Source of the DNA: Streptomyces aureus
GTDB taxonomy: Bacteria; Actinomycetota; Actinomycetes; Streptomycetales; Streptomycetaceae
Reading direction: 5' to 3'
Assembly (NCBI RefSeq): GCF_000725495.1
Contig: NZ_KL647043.1
Span: forward strand, 27,715 to 91,714
DNA length: 64,000 nt
A program made the translations under genes and the position numbers. Of this stretch, positions 35,375 through 43,947 are shown piece after piece. The notes under the pieces were generated by a model. It was given only the letters and a program-made list of their open reading frames with translations. It was not told where the DNA came from and did not search any database. Every line of letters starts with the position of its first letter. The stretch's first letter is position 1.

Positions 35375-36130
35375 ATGGCTGGAGGCAGCATGCCCCGATC
35401 GCGCAATTGGCTGGGAACCGTCTTCGTGGGCGGCGCGCTGAGCCTGACCCTCGCCGCACTCGTCTACCCCGCCATGCTCGGCGTGCAGACAACGACCACG
35501 TCCACTTCGCGCATCATCGCCAACACCCGCTACGGCCCTCTGACCGAGGCGGACCGGGACTTCGTGGTCAAGGTCCGCTCGGCCGGGCTGTGGGAATACC
35601 CCCTGGGCGAGATCGCGATGCGGCGCGGCACGACAGCGGCCGTGAAGGAAGCCGGCGCCCACCTGATCGTCGGGCACGCCGGCCTCGACGAAATGTGCCG
35701 CAAGATCGCCCCGGAGCTGAACATCACGCTGCCCAACCAGGCGACCCCGCAACAGCAGCAGTTCGTGGCAACAGCCGATTCGAAGAACGGCAAGGAATTC
35801 GACTCCACCGCGGTCAACATCATGCGTGTGACCCACGGGCAGATTTTTCCGGCCATCGCCAAGATCCGCGCGAGCACCGAGAACACTCTGGTGCGCCAGC
35901 TGGCCGACCTGGCCAACGACACCGTCCTGGATCACATCACGGTGCTGGAGAAGACGGGTCTGGTCAACTACGACCAGGTCAACTTCCAGCAGACCGCGCC
36001 CCCGAAGCTTCCTCAGGCCCAGGTCACCCCGCCGCCGCCCCAGCCCGGAGCGCCGGTCCTCGCGCTGAAGCCCCGTCCCGACCTGGACGTGCACACGGCA
36101 GCCCCGACGCCCACACCGACGATCGGCTGA
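35375..36130 (+). CDS. DUF4142 secreted or membrane-anchored protein
   Basis: 251 residues from 35375. An ATG at 35390, behind GGAGG, is an equally good start. One N-terminal helix or signal (WLGTVFVGGALSLTLAALVY) precedes the ferritin-like DUF4142 domain, residues about 55-210. This contains LTEADRDFVVKVRSAGLWEY, AHLIVGHAGLDEMCRKIAPE and LADLANDTVLDHITVLEKTG. The conserved His and Glu positions of the four-helix bundle are present. The C-terminus is a proline-rich tail (PPKLPQAQVTPPPPQPGAPV), likely spanning the cell wall. Function unknown; the family is often linked to envelope stress. Confidence 0.9.
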   Translation: MAGGSMPRSRNWLGTVFVGGALSLTLAALVYPAMLGVQTTTTSTSRIIANTRYGPLTEADRDFVVKVRSAGLWEYPLGEIAMRRGTTAAVKEAGAHLIVGHAGLDEMCRKIAPELNITLPNQATPQQQQFVATADSKNGKEFDSTAVNIMRVTHGQIFPAIAKIRASTENTLVRQLADLANDTVLDHITVLEKTGLVNYDQVNFQQTAPPKLPQAQVTPPPPQPGAPVLALKPRPDLDVHTAAPTPTPTIG

Positions 36131-36160
36131 TCACCCGCAGTCACGGCGAGTCGGGCGTCA

Positions 36161-36874
36161 TCATCCACGGCGAGGCGTGGCGGGGGCGGGGGCCGAAACC
36201 GTAGGGGTGAGACGGTAGGAGCGCACGACCGCGGTCACACAGGCGGCAAGGAGCGCGGCGGCCAGTGCGGCAAGGCCGCGCAAAGGCCCTGCCGGCCCCG
36301 CGCCGGCCTCCGTCCCGCGCGGCGGCACCCGCCCCTTGGGGTCGTACACGACAGTGAGCGCATCGCCCGGCCGGGTAGCGCGCCCACAGCCTCGCCAGAT
36401 GCGGACCTGCAGTGGCACACCGTCCCGGTCCGTCACGGAGCAGAGGTAGCGGACACGGCCGACGGGGGCCTCGGCACTGTCGACGGATGTGACCACGACG
36501 GACTGCACGAGCCCCCGTTCGGCCAGCACGAGGCCGGCGGCAACCTGCGGGGTGTACAGCGCGAGACACACACCGAGGACCGCGACCATGCCGACCAGCG
36601 CCCGCCCGGCTCGTACGAGAGCGAGGTAGAGGACGAGGGCGCCCGAACACACCAAGCCCGCCTCGCCGTCAGCCAGAGCGGGGACACCCAGCCAGACTCC
36701 GACGGCTCCGGCGCCGGCGACCCCCAGGACACCCAGCACCCCGGAAAGGAGCCCCTCCTTGACGAGCCAGGAAGGCGGCAGGCCGGCGAACTCGGCAGGC
36801 CCCCACACCATGGTGCGCAGGTGAGCCGAAAGGGGCGGTTGCGCCGCGCGCGGGAAATCACGCCGTCGGCGCAT
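36161..36874 (-). CDS. DUF3592-like membrane protein
   Basis: 237 residues. Two paired helices (GVLGVLGVAGAGAVGVWLG and AGRALVGMVAVLGVCLALYT) precede an outer beta domain with RVRYLCSVTDRDGVPLQVRI, then GDALTVVYDPKGRVPPRG and a last helix (GLAALAAALLAACVTAVVRS). The phrase VVYDPKGR after a GD turn is typical of DUF3592 proteins. A perfect palindrome of the shared operator type lies 142 bases upstream on the same strand. ATG at 36811 is an alternative start. Function unknown. Confidence 0.75.
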   Translation of the reverse strand: MRRRRDFPRAAQPPLSAHLRTMVWGPAEFAGLPPSWLVKEGLLSGVLGVLGVAGAGAVGVWLGVPALADGEAGLVCSGALVLYLALVRAGRALVGMVAVLGVCLALYTPQVAAGLVLAERGLVQSVVVTSVDSAEAPVGRVRYLCSVTDRDGVPLQVRIWRGCGRATRPGDALTVVYDPKGRVPPRGTEAGAGPAGPLRGLAALAAALLAACVTAVVRSYRLTPTVSAPAPATPRRG

Positions 36875-37015
36875 GCGCGTCCCTCACCCCAGCCTCGTTC
36901 CTCGCCAGTCGGCAGTCTCACGAACCGCCGCTCGAGGTGGACATCCCGCCCCGCGGCAAAAGCACTCCCCCCGGCTGCCGGAACCCGGCAGCGAGGCCTC
37001 GCGCCCACCTTTCCA

Positions 37016-37028
37016 TTGCATTATGCAA
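37016..37028 (-). promoter_or_regulatory. TTGCA-N3-TGCAA operator, DUF3592-like gene
   Basis: On the minus strand it reads TTGCATAATGCAA, identical to the ClC operator. It contains CATAAT as a -10 box pointing toward the gene at 36874. It sits between that gene and the end of the MarR gene. Confidence 0.72.
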
Positions 37029-37080
37029 AAAGATGTGGCGCCGGAGAAGCTCGGGGTGGCACCGCTACGTCACATGGGAG

Positions 37081-37617
37081 TCAGGAGTCCTGTGGCACCG
37101 CGACATCGGTCACCCAGCCGAGGGGGTGCGGCTCCGGGTCATCCGCTGTCGGGGCCAGAGGCTCTCCCCCGGCCTCATTGAACGCGGCGAGGGCGTCGAT
37201 GAGCGCCGCCCGCTGCTGCGGAGCGAGCCGTTCCACGATCGTGGCGATCTCGACCCGCCGGCGGGCAGTGACCGCCTCGACCGTACGCCGCCCTTCCTCG
37301 GTGAGCCGCAGGAGAGTCTCGCGCCGGTTCTCGGGGTTCGTCTGGCGGTCGGCAAGCCCGGCGGCGATGAGCCGGTCGACCATGCGCATGGCCGTGGAGG
37401 GCGCGACCTGGAGCAGGTCGGCAAGTCCGACGAGCTTGGTGGCACCACGCGTGGACAGCACGACCAGCATCCGGAACTGCGGGAGCGTCACTCGCTCCTC
37501 GACCTCGGCGAGGGAACGGGCGGAGACCGCAACCAGCAGCCGTGACGCGGTCAGGACCGCCCTCGTCACAGCGTCGACATCATCCATGGCCCCAGCAGGG
37601 GTCTCGTGCTCCGGCAT
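37081..37617 (-). CDS. MarR-family transcriptional regulator
   Basis: 178 residues. The MarR winged helix covers residues about 30-130: TLPQFRMLVVLSTRGATKLV, then ADLLQVAPSTAMRMVDRLIA as the recognition helix, and the wing DRQTNPENRRETLLRLTEEG. Flanking helices form the dimer. It starts 34 bases after the PP2C gene stops and is probably in one operon with it. MarR proteins bind palindromes with TTGC/GCAA-type arms, and such palindromes occur before this operon and before several neighbours. That makes it the prime candidate for the regulator. An internal ATG at residue 11 is an alternative start. Confidence 0.92.
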   Translation of the reverse strand: MPEHETPAGAMDDVDAVTRAVLTASRLLVAVSARSLAEVEERVTLPQFRMLVVLSTRGATKLVGLADLLQVAPSTAMRMVDRLIAAGLADRQTNPENRRETLLRLTEEGRRTVEAVTARRRVEIATIVERLAPQQRAALIDALAAFNEAGGEPLAPTADDPEPHPLGWVTDVAVPQDS

Positions 37618-37651
37618 GTGTCCTTTCTACCGTGCCGAAGTCGCCGCCCAC

Positions 37652-38740
37652 TCACCCGACGGGAACAGATTTTCCCTTCCCATGACCGTGGTAGCGCAGC
37701 AGCAGCATGGCGGCGTCGTCGTGCGTCGGACCTGCGGTGTGCCGCATCAGGTCTTCTCTCAAGGCGTCCAGAGCGCTTCGGGCGTCCGGGTTGACGAGCA
37801 AATGCGCCCGCTCACTGAGGGGGTAGAACGAGTTGCGGCTGTCGCGGGCCTCCGTGACGCCATCCGTGAACAGCAGCAGCTGCTCGCCGGGGGCGAAAGC
37901 CACCCGGTACGGCCGGGGCCCCTCGAGCCCGTGTGCGCCCAGGCCGAGCGGAAGCGCATAGGAGGAGGGCTGCGGAAAGTCCACGGCCCCGTCACCGCGC
38001 ACGACCATCGGCGCCGGATGGCCGTAGTTCAGCAGAACGGCCTCGTGGTCCGGGCCGATCTCGGCGAGCACGGCCGTAACGAACTTCTCCCCCTCCAGTT
38101 CCCTGGCCACGCTGCGCTCCAGCCGTTCGCCGAGACCGACCAGGTCGATCTCGTCGTGCGCGGCCTCACGGAACGCGCCCAGCACCACGGCCGCGGTCTC
38201 CACTGCGGCCAGGCCCTTGCCCTGCACATCACCGACAATCACCCGCACGCCGTACGGCGATGCGACCACCTCGTACAGATCGCCGCCGATGCGCGCCTCC
38301 GCCTCGGCGGAGGTGTAGGACACCACCGCCTGCAGAGGCCCTGCAGTTCTCGGGACCGGGCGCAGCAGCACCCGCTGGGCCACTTCCGCGATCGACCTCA
38401 CGCTGGCCAGCTCCGCCTCACGGCGCCCACGCATCACGGCAGCCGCGATACCTGCTCCGGTCACGCCCGCCACGGACGCCATCGCCGTGAACCCCCTGCG
38501 TTCCTCGAACAGCCCGTCGTACAAACCGAGCCCGACGCACAGCACCAGGGCGACCAGGCCGACCAGAGCGGTACGCCGCCAGCCGCCGACCAGACCTGCG
38601 AATGCCGGCCCGAGCGACACCAGGGGCAAGAACCCCACTCCCGGCCCGGCAACGATGTCCGCAGCGGCAACCACGGTCATCGCCGCCACGGGCATCCAGG
38701 ACAGCACGGCGGAACTGCTCGTCGCCCTCTTCACGGTCAT
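37652..38740 (-). CDS. Membrane-bound PP2C/SpoIIE-type protein phosphatase
   Basis: 362 residues from the ATG at 38740 (GGAGA upstream). Four transmembrane helices occupy the first 105 residues (for example VAAMTVVAAADIVAGPGVGF). A linker helix (SIAEVAQRVLLRPVPR) leads to the SpoIIE domain. The metal-binding residues lie in EARIGGDLYEV (GGD), VIVGDVQGKG (D with GxGKG-like loop), LLFTDGVTEA (TDG) and HDDAAMLLLR (DD). The protein should dephosphorylate anti-sigma-factor antagonists. The HATPase protein at 40706 is a plausible partner class. It is the first gene of the PP2C-MarR operon. Confidence 0.93.
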   Translation of the reverse strand: MTVKRATSSSAVLSWMPVAAMTVVAAADIVAGPGVGFLPLVSLGPAFAGLVGGWRRTALVGLVALVLCVGLGLYDGLFEERRGFTAMASVAGVTGAGIAAAVMRGRREAELASVRSIAEVAQRVLLRPVPRTAGPLQAVVSYTSAEAEARIGGDLYEVVASPYGVRVIVGDVQGKGLAAVETAAVVLGAFREAAHDEIDLVGLGERLERSVARELEGEKFVTAVLAEIGPDHEAVLLNYGHPAPMVVRGDGAVDFPQPSSYALPLGLGAHGLEGPRPYRVAFAPGEQLLLFTDGVTEARDSRNSFYPLSERAHLLVNPDARSALDALREDLMRHTAGPTHDDAAMLLLRYHGHGKGKSVPVG

Positions 38741-38806
38741 GACGTTCTCCATTGGTGTCGCAACGATCGAGAGCACCTTCCGCCGTTGCGACAGAACCCT
38801 CATCCT

Positions 38807-38819
38807 TTAGACTATGCAA
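38807..38819 (-). promoter_or_regulatory. Half-conserved TTGCA-N3-TGCAA operator, PP2C-MarR operon
   Basis: On the minus strand it reads TTGCATAGTCTAA: one perfect arm, CATAGT as a possible -10 box, and a degenerate second arm. It lies 67 bases before the PP2C start and 88 bases before the divergent nitroreductase start, so it could serve both. Confidence 0.55.
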
Positions 38820-38906
38820 AGGTCCTTCTGGCGAAGCGACCACCGGCCCGACCTTTTACCGAATCGAGGCCGAGCCACGACCTCCCCGTCCCCAGGAAGG
38901 GCGAAA

Positions 38907-39395
38907 GTGCCTCAGCCGGGCCCCGAGCGGCCATCACCTCCAGTCGGATGGCGCCGCACGATCGCGCGACTGCCGGCCCTCCTCTTTCGCATGGGACTGG
39001 GCCCGGTCTTCGGCGGGCGGCTGCTCCTGCTGCACCACACCGGGCGCGCCACCGGGTCGGCACGCCAAGCGGTGCTCGAAGTGGTGACGCACGAGCGGGA
39101 CATCCGCAGCTGGACCGTCGCCGCGGGGTTCGGGACACGGTCGGACTGGTACCAAAACCTGCGCGCGGAACCGAAGGCCGTCATACAGTTCGGCAGCCGG
39201 CACCACGCCGTCACCGCCCACTTCCTCGCCGCGGAAGACGGAGCAGCGATCATGGAACGTTACGGACGGCGGCATCCCCGGACCGCGCGCCGACTGTGCG
39301 CCTTCATGAGACTCGCAGCCGACGGCAGCGACCGCTCCTTCCGCGACGCGGGCAGGGTCATCCCGTTCGTGCGACTGGACGACGACGGCCCCTGA
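38907..39395 (+). CDS. F420-dependent nitroreductase family protein (DUF385)
   Basis: 162 residues from the GTG at 38907, behind GGAAGG. The split beta-barrel fold of deazaflavin-dependent nitroreductases is recognisable: LLLLHHTGRATGSARQAVLE (the TxGRxSGxxR-type F420-binding strand), then VAAGFGTRSDWYQNLRAEPK, matching GxxxxPxWyxNLxAnP, and later AAIMERYGRRHPRTARRLCA. Such enzymes transfer hydride from reduced coenzyme F420 to nitro or quinone compounds. The gene is divergent from the PP2C-MarR operon and shares its operator region. Confidence 0.88.
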   Translation: MPQPGPERPSPPVGWRRTIARLPALLFRMGLGPVFGGRLLLLHHTGRATGSARQAVLEVVTHERDIRSWTVAAGFGTRSDWYQNLRAEPKAVIQFGSRHHAVTAHFLAAEDGAAIMERYGRRHPRTARRLCAFMRLAADGSDRSFRDAGRVIPFVRLDDDGP

Positions 39396-39484
39396 TCCCC
39401 CTGAGCGGCGCACCGGACCGCCCTGAAGAGCCGAGGTGGTCACCGGCAGGCTCCGAAACTCGCGCGTACTCTGGCGATCATATT

Positions 39485-39497
39485 TTGCATTGTGCAA
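39485..39497. promoter_or_regulatory. TTGCA-N3-TGCAA operator without an obvious gene
   Basis: TTGCATTGTGCAA has perfect 5-bp arms. Its minus-strand reading, TTGCACAATGCAA, is identical to the penicillin-binding protein operator in that gene's direction. No supported gene starts next to it: the plus-strand frame from 39498 (MIYLGGRPAPGC) lacks coding bias. It may drive a lost gene, an RNA, or be a decoy site. Confidence 0.55.
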
Positions 39498-39767
39498 TGA
39501 TCTATCTCGGGGGTCGGCCGGCACCCGGCTGCCGCCCCGCGCCCAGGAGTGACGACGGCACATTTCCCGGCACTGGCAGGGCGCCGGCGGTCGACCGACC
39601 CCCACCAAAAGACGGCAACACCCTGCACGCGCTCGACATCTTTGTAAAACTCCGAGACCAGTCACGGGCAGGTAACGCGGCCTGACGGCACAGGAAGACG
39701 GCTGCGCTGCCGGCACGTCGCTGCCGACCCGAGAACGGGTCCGACGCGCGAGGAGAGGAAGAGGGCA

Positions 39768-39812
39768 TTGAATCCTCCCCCGGCTGAAGCAGGGGGATTA
39801 CCGGCTCACGCT
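39768..39812 (-). mobile_element. Possible right-end remnant of an IS200/IS605-type element
   Basis: AATCCTCCCCCGGCTGAAGC followed by AGGGGGATTA forms a hairpin. On the minus strand it reads like the conserved hairpin end (GGGGGAGGATTCAA) found beyond tnpB genes in Streptomyces. No tnpB reading frame is adjacent, so at most the element's end survives. The sequence 39813-40087 holds no supported gene. Confidence 0.4.
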
Positions 39813-40087
39813 GCCCGCGGGCCGGCGACTCGACAGATCTTCCGCGATCGATGCCAGCCGGGTTGAGACCAGTCCGGTTCGATACAGCAAAACTTGGAGG
39901 TGCGCGTGCTGTCTCGGCTCTCGATCAGCACGGTGGACGCGCCGAATTCTCGCGCCGCACGGCATGCAACTTACCCACTCAGGTGGACGGTGTTTCGCCC
40001 TATGAGCGAGGTCCCGCTTCCTGCCCTGCTCCGCAGGAGTCCAATTCCTCCTCGGCCTGGAGGCCGGGGCAGTCTCGGAGGAGCCCG

Positions 40088-40639
40088 GTGACCGATCCAG
40101 AGCCCGACCACGACAGAACGCCGGACGGGGAAGGCGTCACCCCCCTCTTCCGGGAAGAGGTGTGGCAAAAGTTCCTCACTGACAGCGAGGAAGCCATCCA
40201 GGCGCACGCGCCGAGGGAACCCTCGGCGTTCGAGCGGACAGGCCCACGCCTCCATGCGTCACCGGACACGAGTGATGCCTTCTGGCGTGGAACGGAGGAA
40301 GACAATCCGCACGAGGCGGTCCGTTCGGGGCCGCAGCGATATCAGGATGCGGTCGGCGAGCTCTGGCAGCCGGAGGACACCTGGACGGGGCCGGTCTGGG
40401 GCGACATGGATGCCCGGGCGAAGCGTCGGCGAGTCGGTCTGGTCCTCGGTTCTGCAGTCGCGATCGTGGTGCTGCTGGGGAGCGCTTCCCGTCTGTCGAC
40501 GATGGCGGGCCGCACGTCCGGGAACCCCGGGGACATTTCTTCCCAGCAGTCCGAAGACATTCCCGACGACCTGTCCACCACGTTCTCCGTCAACCCGGCC
40601 TCCGCAGACCCGTCGCCGCCCGTGACCGGCGGCGAGTGA
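40088..40639 (+). CDS. Single-helix membrane protein with an acidic cytoplasmic domain
   Basis: 183 residues from the GTG at 40088, preceded by GGAGGAG. An acidic, unstructured-looking N-terminal region of about 115 residues (for example EEAIQAHAPREPSAFERTGP) leads to a basic stop (RAKRRR) and one helix (VGLVLGSAVAIVVLLGSASR). A short outer tail rich in Ser and Asp follows. The polarity suggests the N-terminus is inside. It lies 66 bases before the HATPase gene and may be co-transcribed. No family recognised. Confidence 0.7.
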   Translation: MTDPEPDHDRTPDGEGVTPLFREEVWQKFLTDSEEAIQAHAPREPSAFERTGPRLHASPDTSDAFWRGTEEDNPHEAVRSGPQRYQDAVGELWQPEDTWTGPVWGDMDARAKRRRVGLVLGSAVAIVVLLGSASRLSTMAGRTSGNPGDISSQQSEDIPDDLSTTFSVNPASADPSPPVTGGE

Positions 40640-40705
40640 GAATACCGGCGTGTCCAAACACGGCACACCCAAAAGGCCGGTGCAGGAAGGCGAGGACCGC
40701 CGCAG

Positions 40706-41176
40706 GTGAGTGAATCCCACGAGAGCGCCGGCTCCTGGCCGACATCCTTGCTGCAGACCTCGCTCGCGCTGGACAGCGACGGCTCCCACGCGGCCCGGGC
40801 CCGCCGTCTGGCCGCGGCCTTTTTGACCCGGATGAAGGACGACCACGGCATTGCGGTGATGACCGCCACGGTGGAAATCGTGCAGCTGATCGTCAGTGAA
40901 CTGGTCACCAACGCACGCAAGTACGCCCCGGGCCCTGCCCTTCTGCATCTGAGGATCAGCGGCGACACGCTGCAGATAGAACTCTGGGACACCAATCCCG
41001 TCGCACCGGTCACCGGCACTCCCGATCCCCGACGCATCGGCGGGCACGGCCTGGAGATCGTCACCGCCCTCGCCCAAGCCGTGGTCGTGGAGCAGACCGC
41101 CCTCGGCAAGCGCATCATCGTCCACGTTGCCCTCGGCTCAGCCGACGCACAGCCGGGCCGGATTCCGGCTCCCTGA
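40706..41176 (+). CDS. HATPase_c protein, anti-sigma-factor/RsbW-like
   Basis: 156 residues. The Bergerat ATP-binding fold is clear: VQLIVSELVTNARKYAPGPA (N box with E and N), IELWDTNPVAP (G1-like D), and RRIGGHGLEIVTALAQAVVV (G2, GGHGL). No dimerisation or sensor domain is fused, so this is the stand-alone serine-kinase type abundant in Streptomyces. These phosphorylate anti-sigma antagonists or bind sigma factors. The PP2C phosphatase at 37652 belongs to the opposing class, so the two may act on one pathway. That link is inferred only from distance and family. Confidence 0.9.
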   Translation: MSESHESAGSWPTSLLQTSLALDSDGSHAARARRLAAAFLTRMKDDHGIAVMTATVEIVQLIVSELVTNARKYAPGPALLHLRISGDTLQIELWDTNPVAPVTGTPDPRRIGGHGLEIVTALAQAVVVEQTALGKRIIVHVALGSADAQPGRIPAP

Positions 41177-41291
41177 TAGGGGCATTGCCGCGGACCGATC
41201 TCCACCCGCATCACACGCGGCCGCCTCCGGACAAGAGGACCGCTGTAACGGGCCCGCCCTGCGACACCACGGCTGCACGGGGAGCCCCGTG

Positions 41292-42492
41292 TCAGGCGAA
41301 GGCGAAGTAGCGCAGCCACACATACCCCAGGGAGATCGCCACGGTCACGGCGGTGACGATCAGTCCGTACTTGGTGAACTGCCAGAAGGTGATGGGCTGG
41401 CGGTTGCGTTCGGCGATACCAAGAACCACGACGTTCGCCGACGCGCCGATGGCCGTGGCGTTGCCGCCCAGGTCGGCGCCGAGGGCGAGGGCCCACCACA
41501 TGACGTGGTCGCTGCCTCCGCCCATGGTGTGGACCAGGTCGCTGGTGATGGGCGCCATGGTGGCGACGTAGGGGATGTTGTCGACGACACCGGAGAGCAC
41601 CGCCGAGGCGCCCAGCAGGGTCAGGGAGCCGCCGAGTTCGTTGGTTCCGATGGCATCGGCCAGTGCCCTGGAGACCTCGTCGATCACTCCCGTGTCGATC
41701 AGCCCGCCGATCATGATGAACAGACCGGCGAAGAAGGCGAGGGTGGGCCATTCGACTTCGGACAGGACCTCACTGGTCTCGACTGTGGAGACGGCGACGA
41801 GCAGTCCTGCCCCGAGCAGGGCGACGATGCTGGGTTCGTAGTGGAGCACCGGGTGCAGGACGAAACCGGCCACGACCAGGGCGAGGACGATCAGGCCCTG
41901 GACCAGCAGCCGGGGGTCCTTGATGGCTTCCCGTTCCTCCAGGGCCATGATCTCGGCGGCGCGGTCCTCGTCGTAGACGAAGAATCTGCGGAACAACACC
42001 CGGCACAGTGCCACGAGGACGAAGACCAGCAGCACGGCCAGCGGGGCGAGATGGACCAGGAAGTCGTTGAAGGTCAGGCCGGCCCGGCTGGCGATGATGA
42101 TGTTGGGCGGGTCGCCGACCAGGGTCGCGGTGCCGCCGATGTTGGAGGCGAACACCTCCGCGATGAGGAAGGGCGCGGCCGGCAGGGCCAGGCGCTCGCA
42201 GACCAGCAGCGTCACCGGGGCGATGAGCAGGACGGTGGTGACGTTGTCGAGAAGCGCGGAAGCGGCCGCCGTGATGACCACGAGCATGGCCATCACCCGG
42301 AAGGGTCTGGCTTTCGCCCGTTTCACGGACCAGATGGCCAGGTATTCGAACATGCCGGTTCTCTTCAGCACGCCGACGATCATCATCATGCCCATGAGCA
42401 GGAAGATGACGTTCCAGTCGATGCCGGAGTCCTCGGAGTAGAACGCCGAGACGTCGTCGGGCGATCGCCGCCCAGCTGTGCCAGTCGTTCAC
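41292..42492 (-). pseudogene. ArsB/NhaD-family ion transporter with a damaged 5' end
   Basis: From about 42440 leftward the frame is intact. It begins [20 protein letters not shown] and contains helices such as [20 protein letters not shown] and the family motif [20 protein letters not shown]. The original start survives at 42492: GTG overlaps the antiporter stop and encodes [11 protein letters not shown]. About 25-30 residues with the first helix are missing between these parts, and the frame is shifted. Translation may restart at the ATG at 42395 (MGMMMIVG), giving 367 residues without helix 1. Intact relatives move arsenite or exchange Na+ for H+. It is the second gene of the antiporter operon. 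Confidence 0.8.
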
Positions 42493-43739
42493 GGTGCTCC
42501 GGTTCCTCCGAGGGGCTGCAGGGTCCTGCTTCCCGGGTCGTCCCTGTCGGGGATGCCTGCCAGCTCGTCGACGTCGAAGGCCCGGGCGATCGGTACGTCG
42601 GTGGAGCTGTGCGCGATGATCGAGAGAGCGATGCACACCGCGATGAGCGTGAACGCCTCTTCAGCCTGCGGGATGCCGGACTGCAGTACCAGCAGCCCGT
42701 ACACCACGGAGGCGAAGCCCTTCGGGCCGAACCATGCGGCGACCAGCCTCTCCTTGCGGGAGATCCGGGTGCCCAGCAGCGAGAGCAGCAGCGAGGCCGG
42801 ACGGATGAGGAAGATCGCCAGAAGCACGGCGGCGTAGCCGCCCCATGACAGGTCCCCGAACAGTCGCGGGGTCAGCAGGGCGCCGAAGACCAGCAGTGCC
42901 GCGAACTTCGCCAGTTCCGCAAGCGCTTCGCCGAGCGGCTCGAAGGACGTCTTGGCTTCGGGTGAGACATGTGCGAGAGCGGCCCCGGCCGAGAACGCCG
43001 CCAGATAGGGGTTGGCGTGCGTGAGGTGGCAGGCCGCGTAGAGGATGATTCCGGTCGCCAGCGGCAGCAGCGGCTGCAGCTTCGGCTCGGCACCCAGCAG
43101 CCGGAAGCCCAGCAGCCGGCTCACCAGCAAGGGCAGCAGGACTCCGAAGGCCAGGCCGAGCAGCAGCTCCAGACCGATCGTCGCAAGTGACGTCTCCGGT
43201 CCGGCGGCCGCCGGACCGGCAGCCGCGATCAGGACGAGAACCACCGGGAGGGCGAGCCCGTCGTTGATGCCGCTCTCGACATTGAGCAACTGCCGCAGCT
43301 TGGCCGGGACTTCCGCCCGGCCGACGATCGCCGAGGCGAACACCGGGTCGGTCGGTGCCAGGACGGCGCCGACGAGGAAGGACGTCGTCCAGTCCAGGCC
43401 CACCAGGAAGTGGGTGGCCAGAGCCATGAAGACGAAGGCCAGGGGCATCCCCATGCCCAGAGCCCGCGCGGGATTGCGCCAGTTGGCGCGCAGGGCGGGC
43501 AGCGAGACGTGCATGCCGTCCGTGAGCAGGACCGCGAAGAGCGCGAGATCCGCCGTCACAGAGACCATGTCGCTGTCCGGCGTGATGTGGATCAGACCGA
43601 GGAAACCGTCGCTGACGAGAGCGCCGCCGACAAGAAAGAGGAAGGAGGTCGACAGCACGGTCCGCGCCGCGAGACCTGACAACAGCGCCGCTACCAGCAG
43701 CGCGACACCGAACACCGCTACCAGCACCATGCTCAACAC
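42489..43739 (-). CDS. Cation/proton antiporter (CPA1, NhaP-like)
   Basis: 416 residues, about 12 helices. Family motifs include VLAPTDPVFASAIVGRAEVP (the TDP/ND-type ion site, part one) and LLNVESGINDGLALPVVLVL (ESGxNDG, the core carboxylates of helix 5 in CPA1 exchangers). The C-terminal cytoplasmic tail is short and basic or proline-rich. It should exchange Na+ or K+ for H+ and so complement the ClC antiporter in pH and ion balance. The GTG at 43739 or ATG at 43730 may start it. The stop overlaps the start of the damaged ArsB/NhaD gene. The gap 43740-43947 shows no gene. Confidence 0.93.
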   Translation of the reverse strand: MLSMVLVAVFGVALLVAALLSGLAARTVLSTSFLFLVGGALVSDGFLGLIHITPDSDMVSVTADLALFAVLLTDGMHVSLPALRANWRNPARALGMGMPLAFVFMALATHFLVGLDWTTSFLVGAVLAPTDPVFASAIVGRAEVPAKLRQLLNVESGINDGLALPVVLVLIAAAGPAAAGPETSLATIGLELLLGLAFGVLLPLLVSRLLGFRLLGAEPKLQPLLPLATGIILYAACHLTHANPYLAAFSAGAALAHVSPEAKTSFEPLGEALAELAKFAALLVFGALLTPRLFGDLSWGGYAAVLLAIFLIRPASLLLSLLGTRISRKERLVAAWFGPKGFASVVYGLLVLQSGIPQAEEAFTLIAVCIALSIIAHSSTDVPIARAFDVDELAGIPDRDDPGSRTLQPLGGTGAP

Positions 43740-43947
43740 CCCGATCGAAAGAGAGAGTCATCCCCTGCTCGCCGACCAGGCTTCCCGGCACACCGTGGGA
43801 AACCATACCGGTTCTTGACTCGTCCTTAACAGGTTGTTGGCGTGCACTGCGGACGGCGGGCCCTTGCCGGTTTCCGGCAAGGAGCGGTACGCGACAGCAC
43901 GGAACCCACCGGCCAAGGGCCCTCCCTCCCCCCGCATGAGGCGAAGG

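Noticed and set aside
36821..39685. 954-codon plus-strand frame across the membrane protein, MarR and PP2C genes
   Set aside because: It is the antisense of three real genes. It changes character at each gene boundary and contains no family motif.
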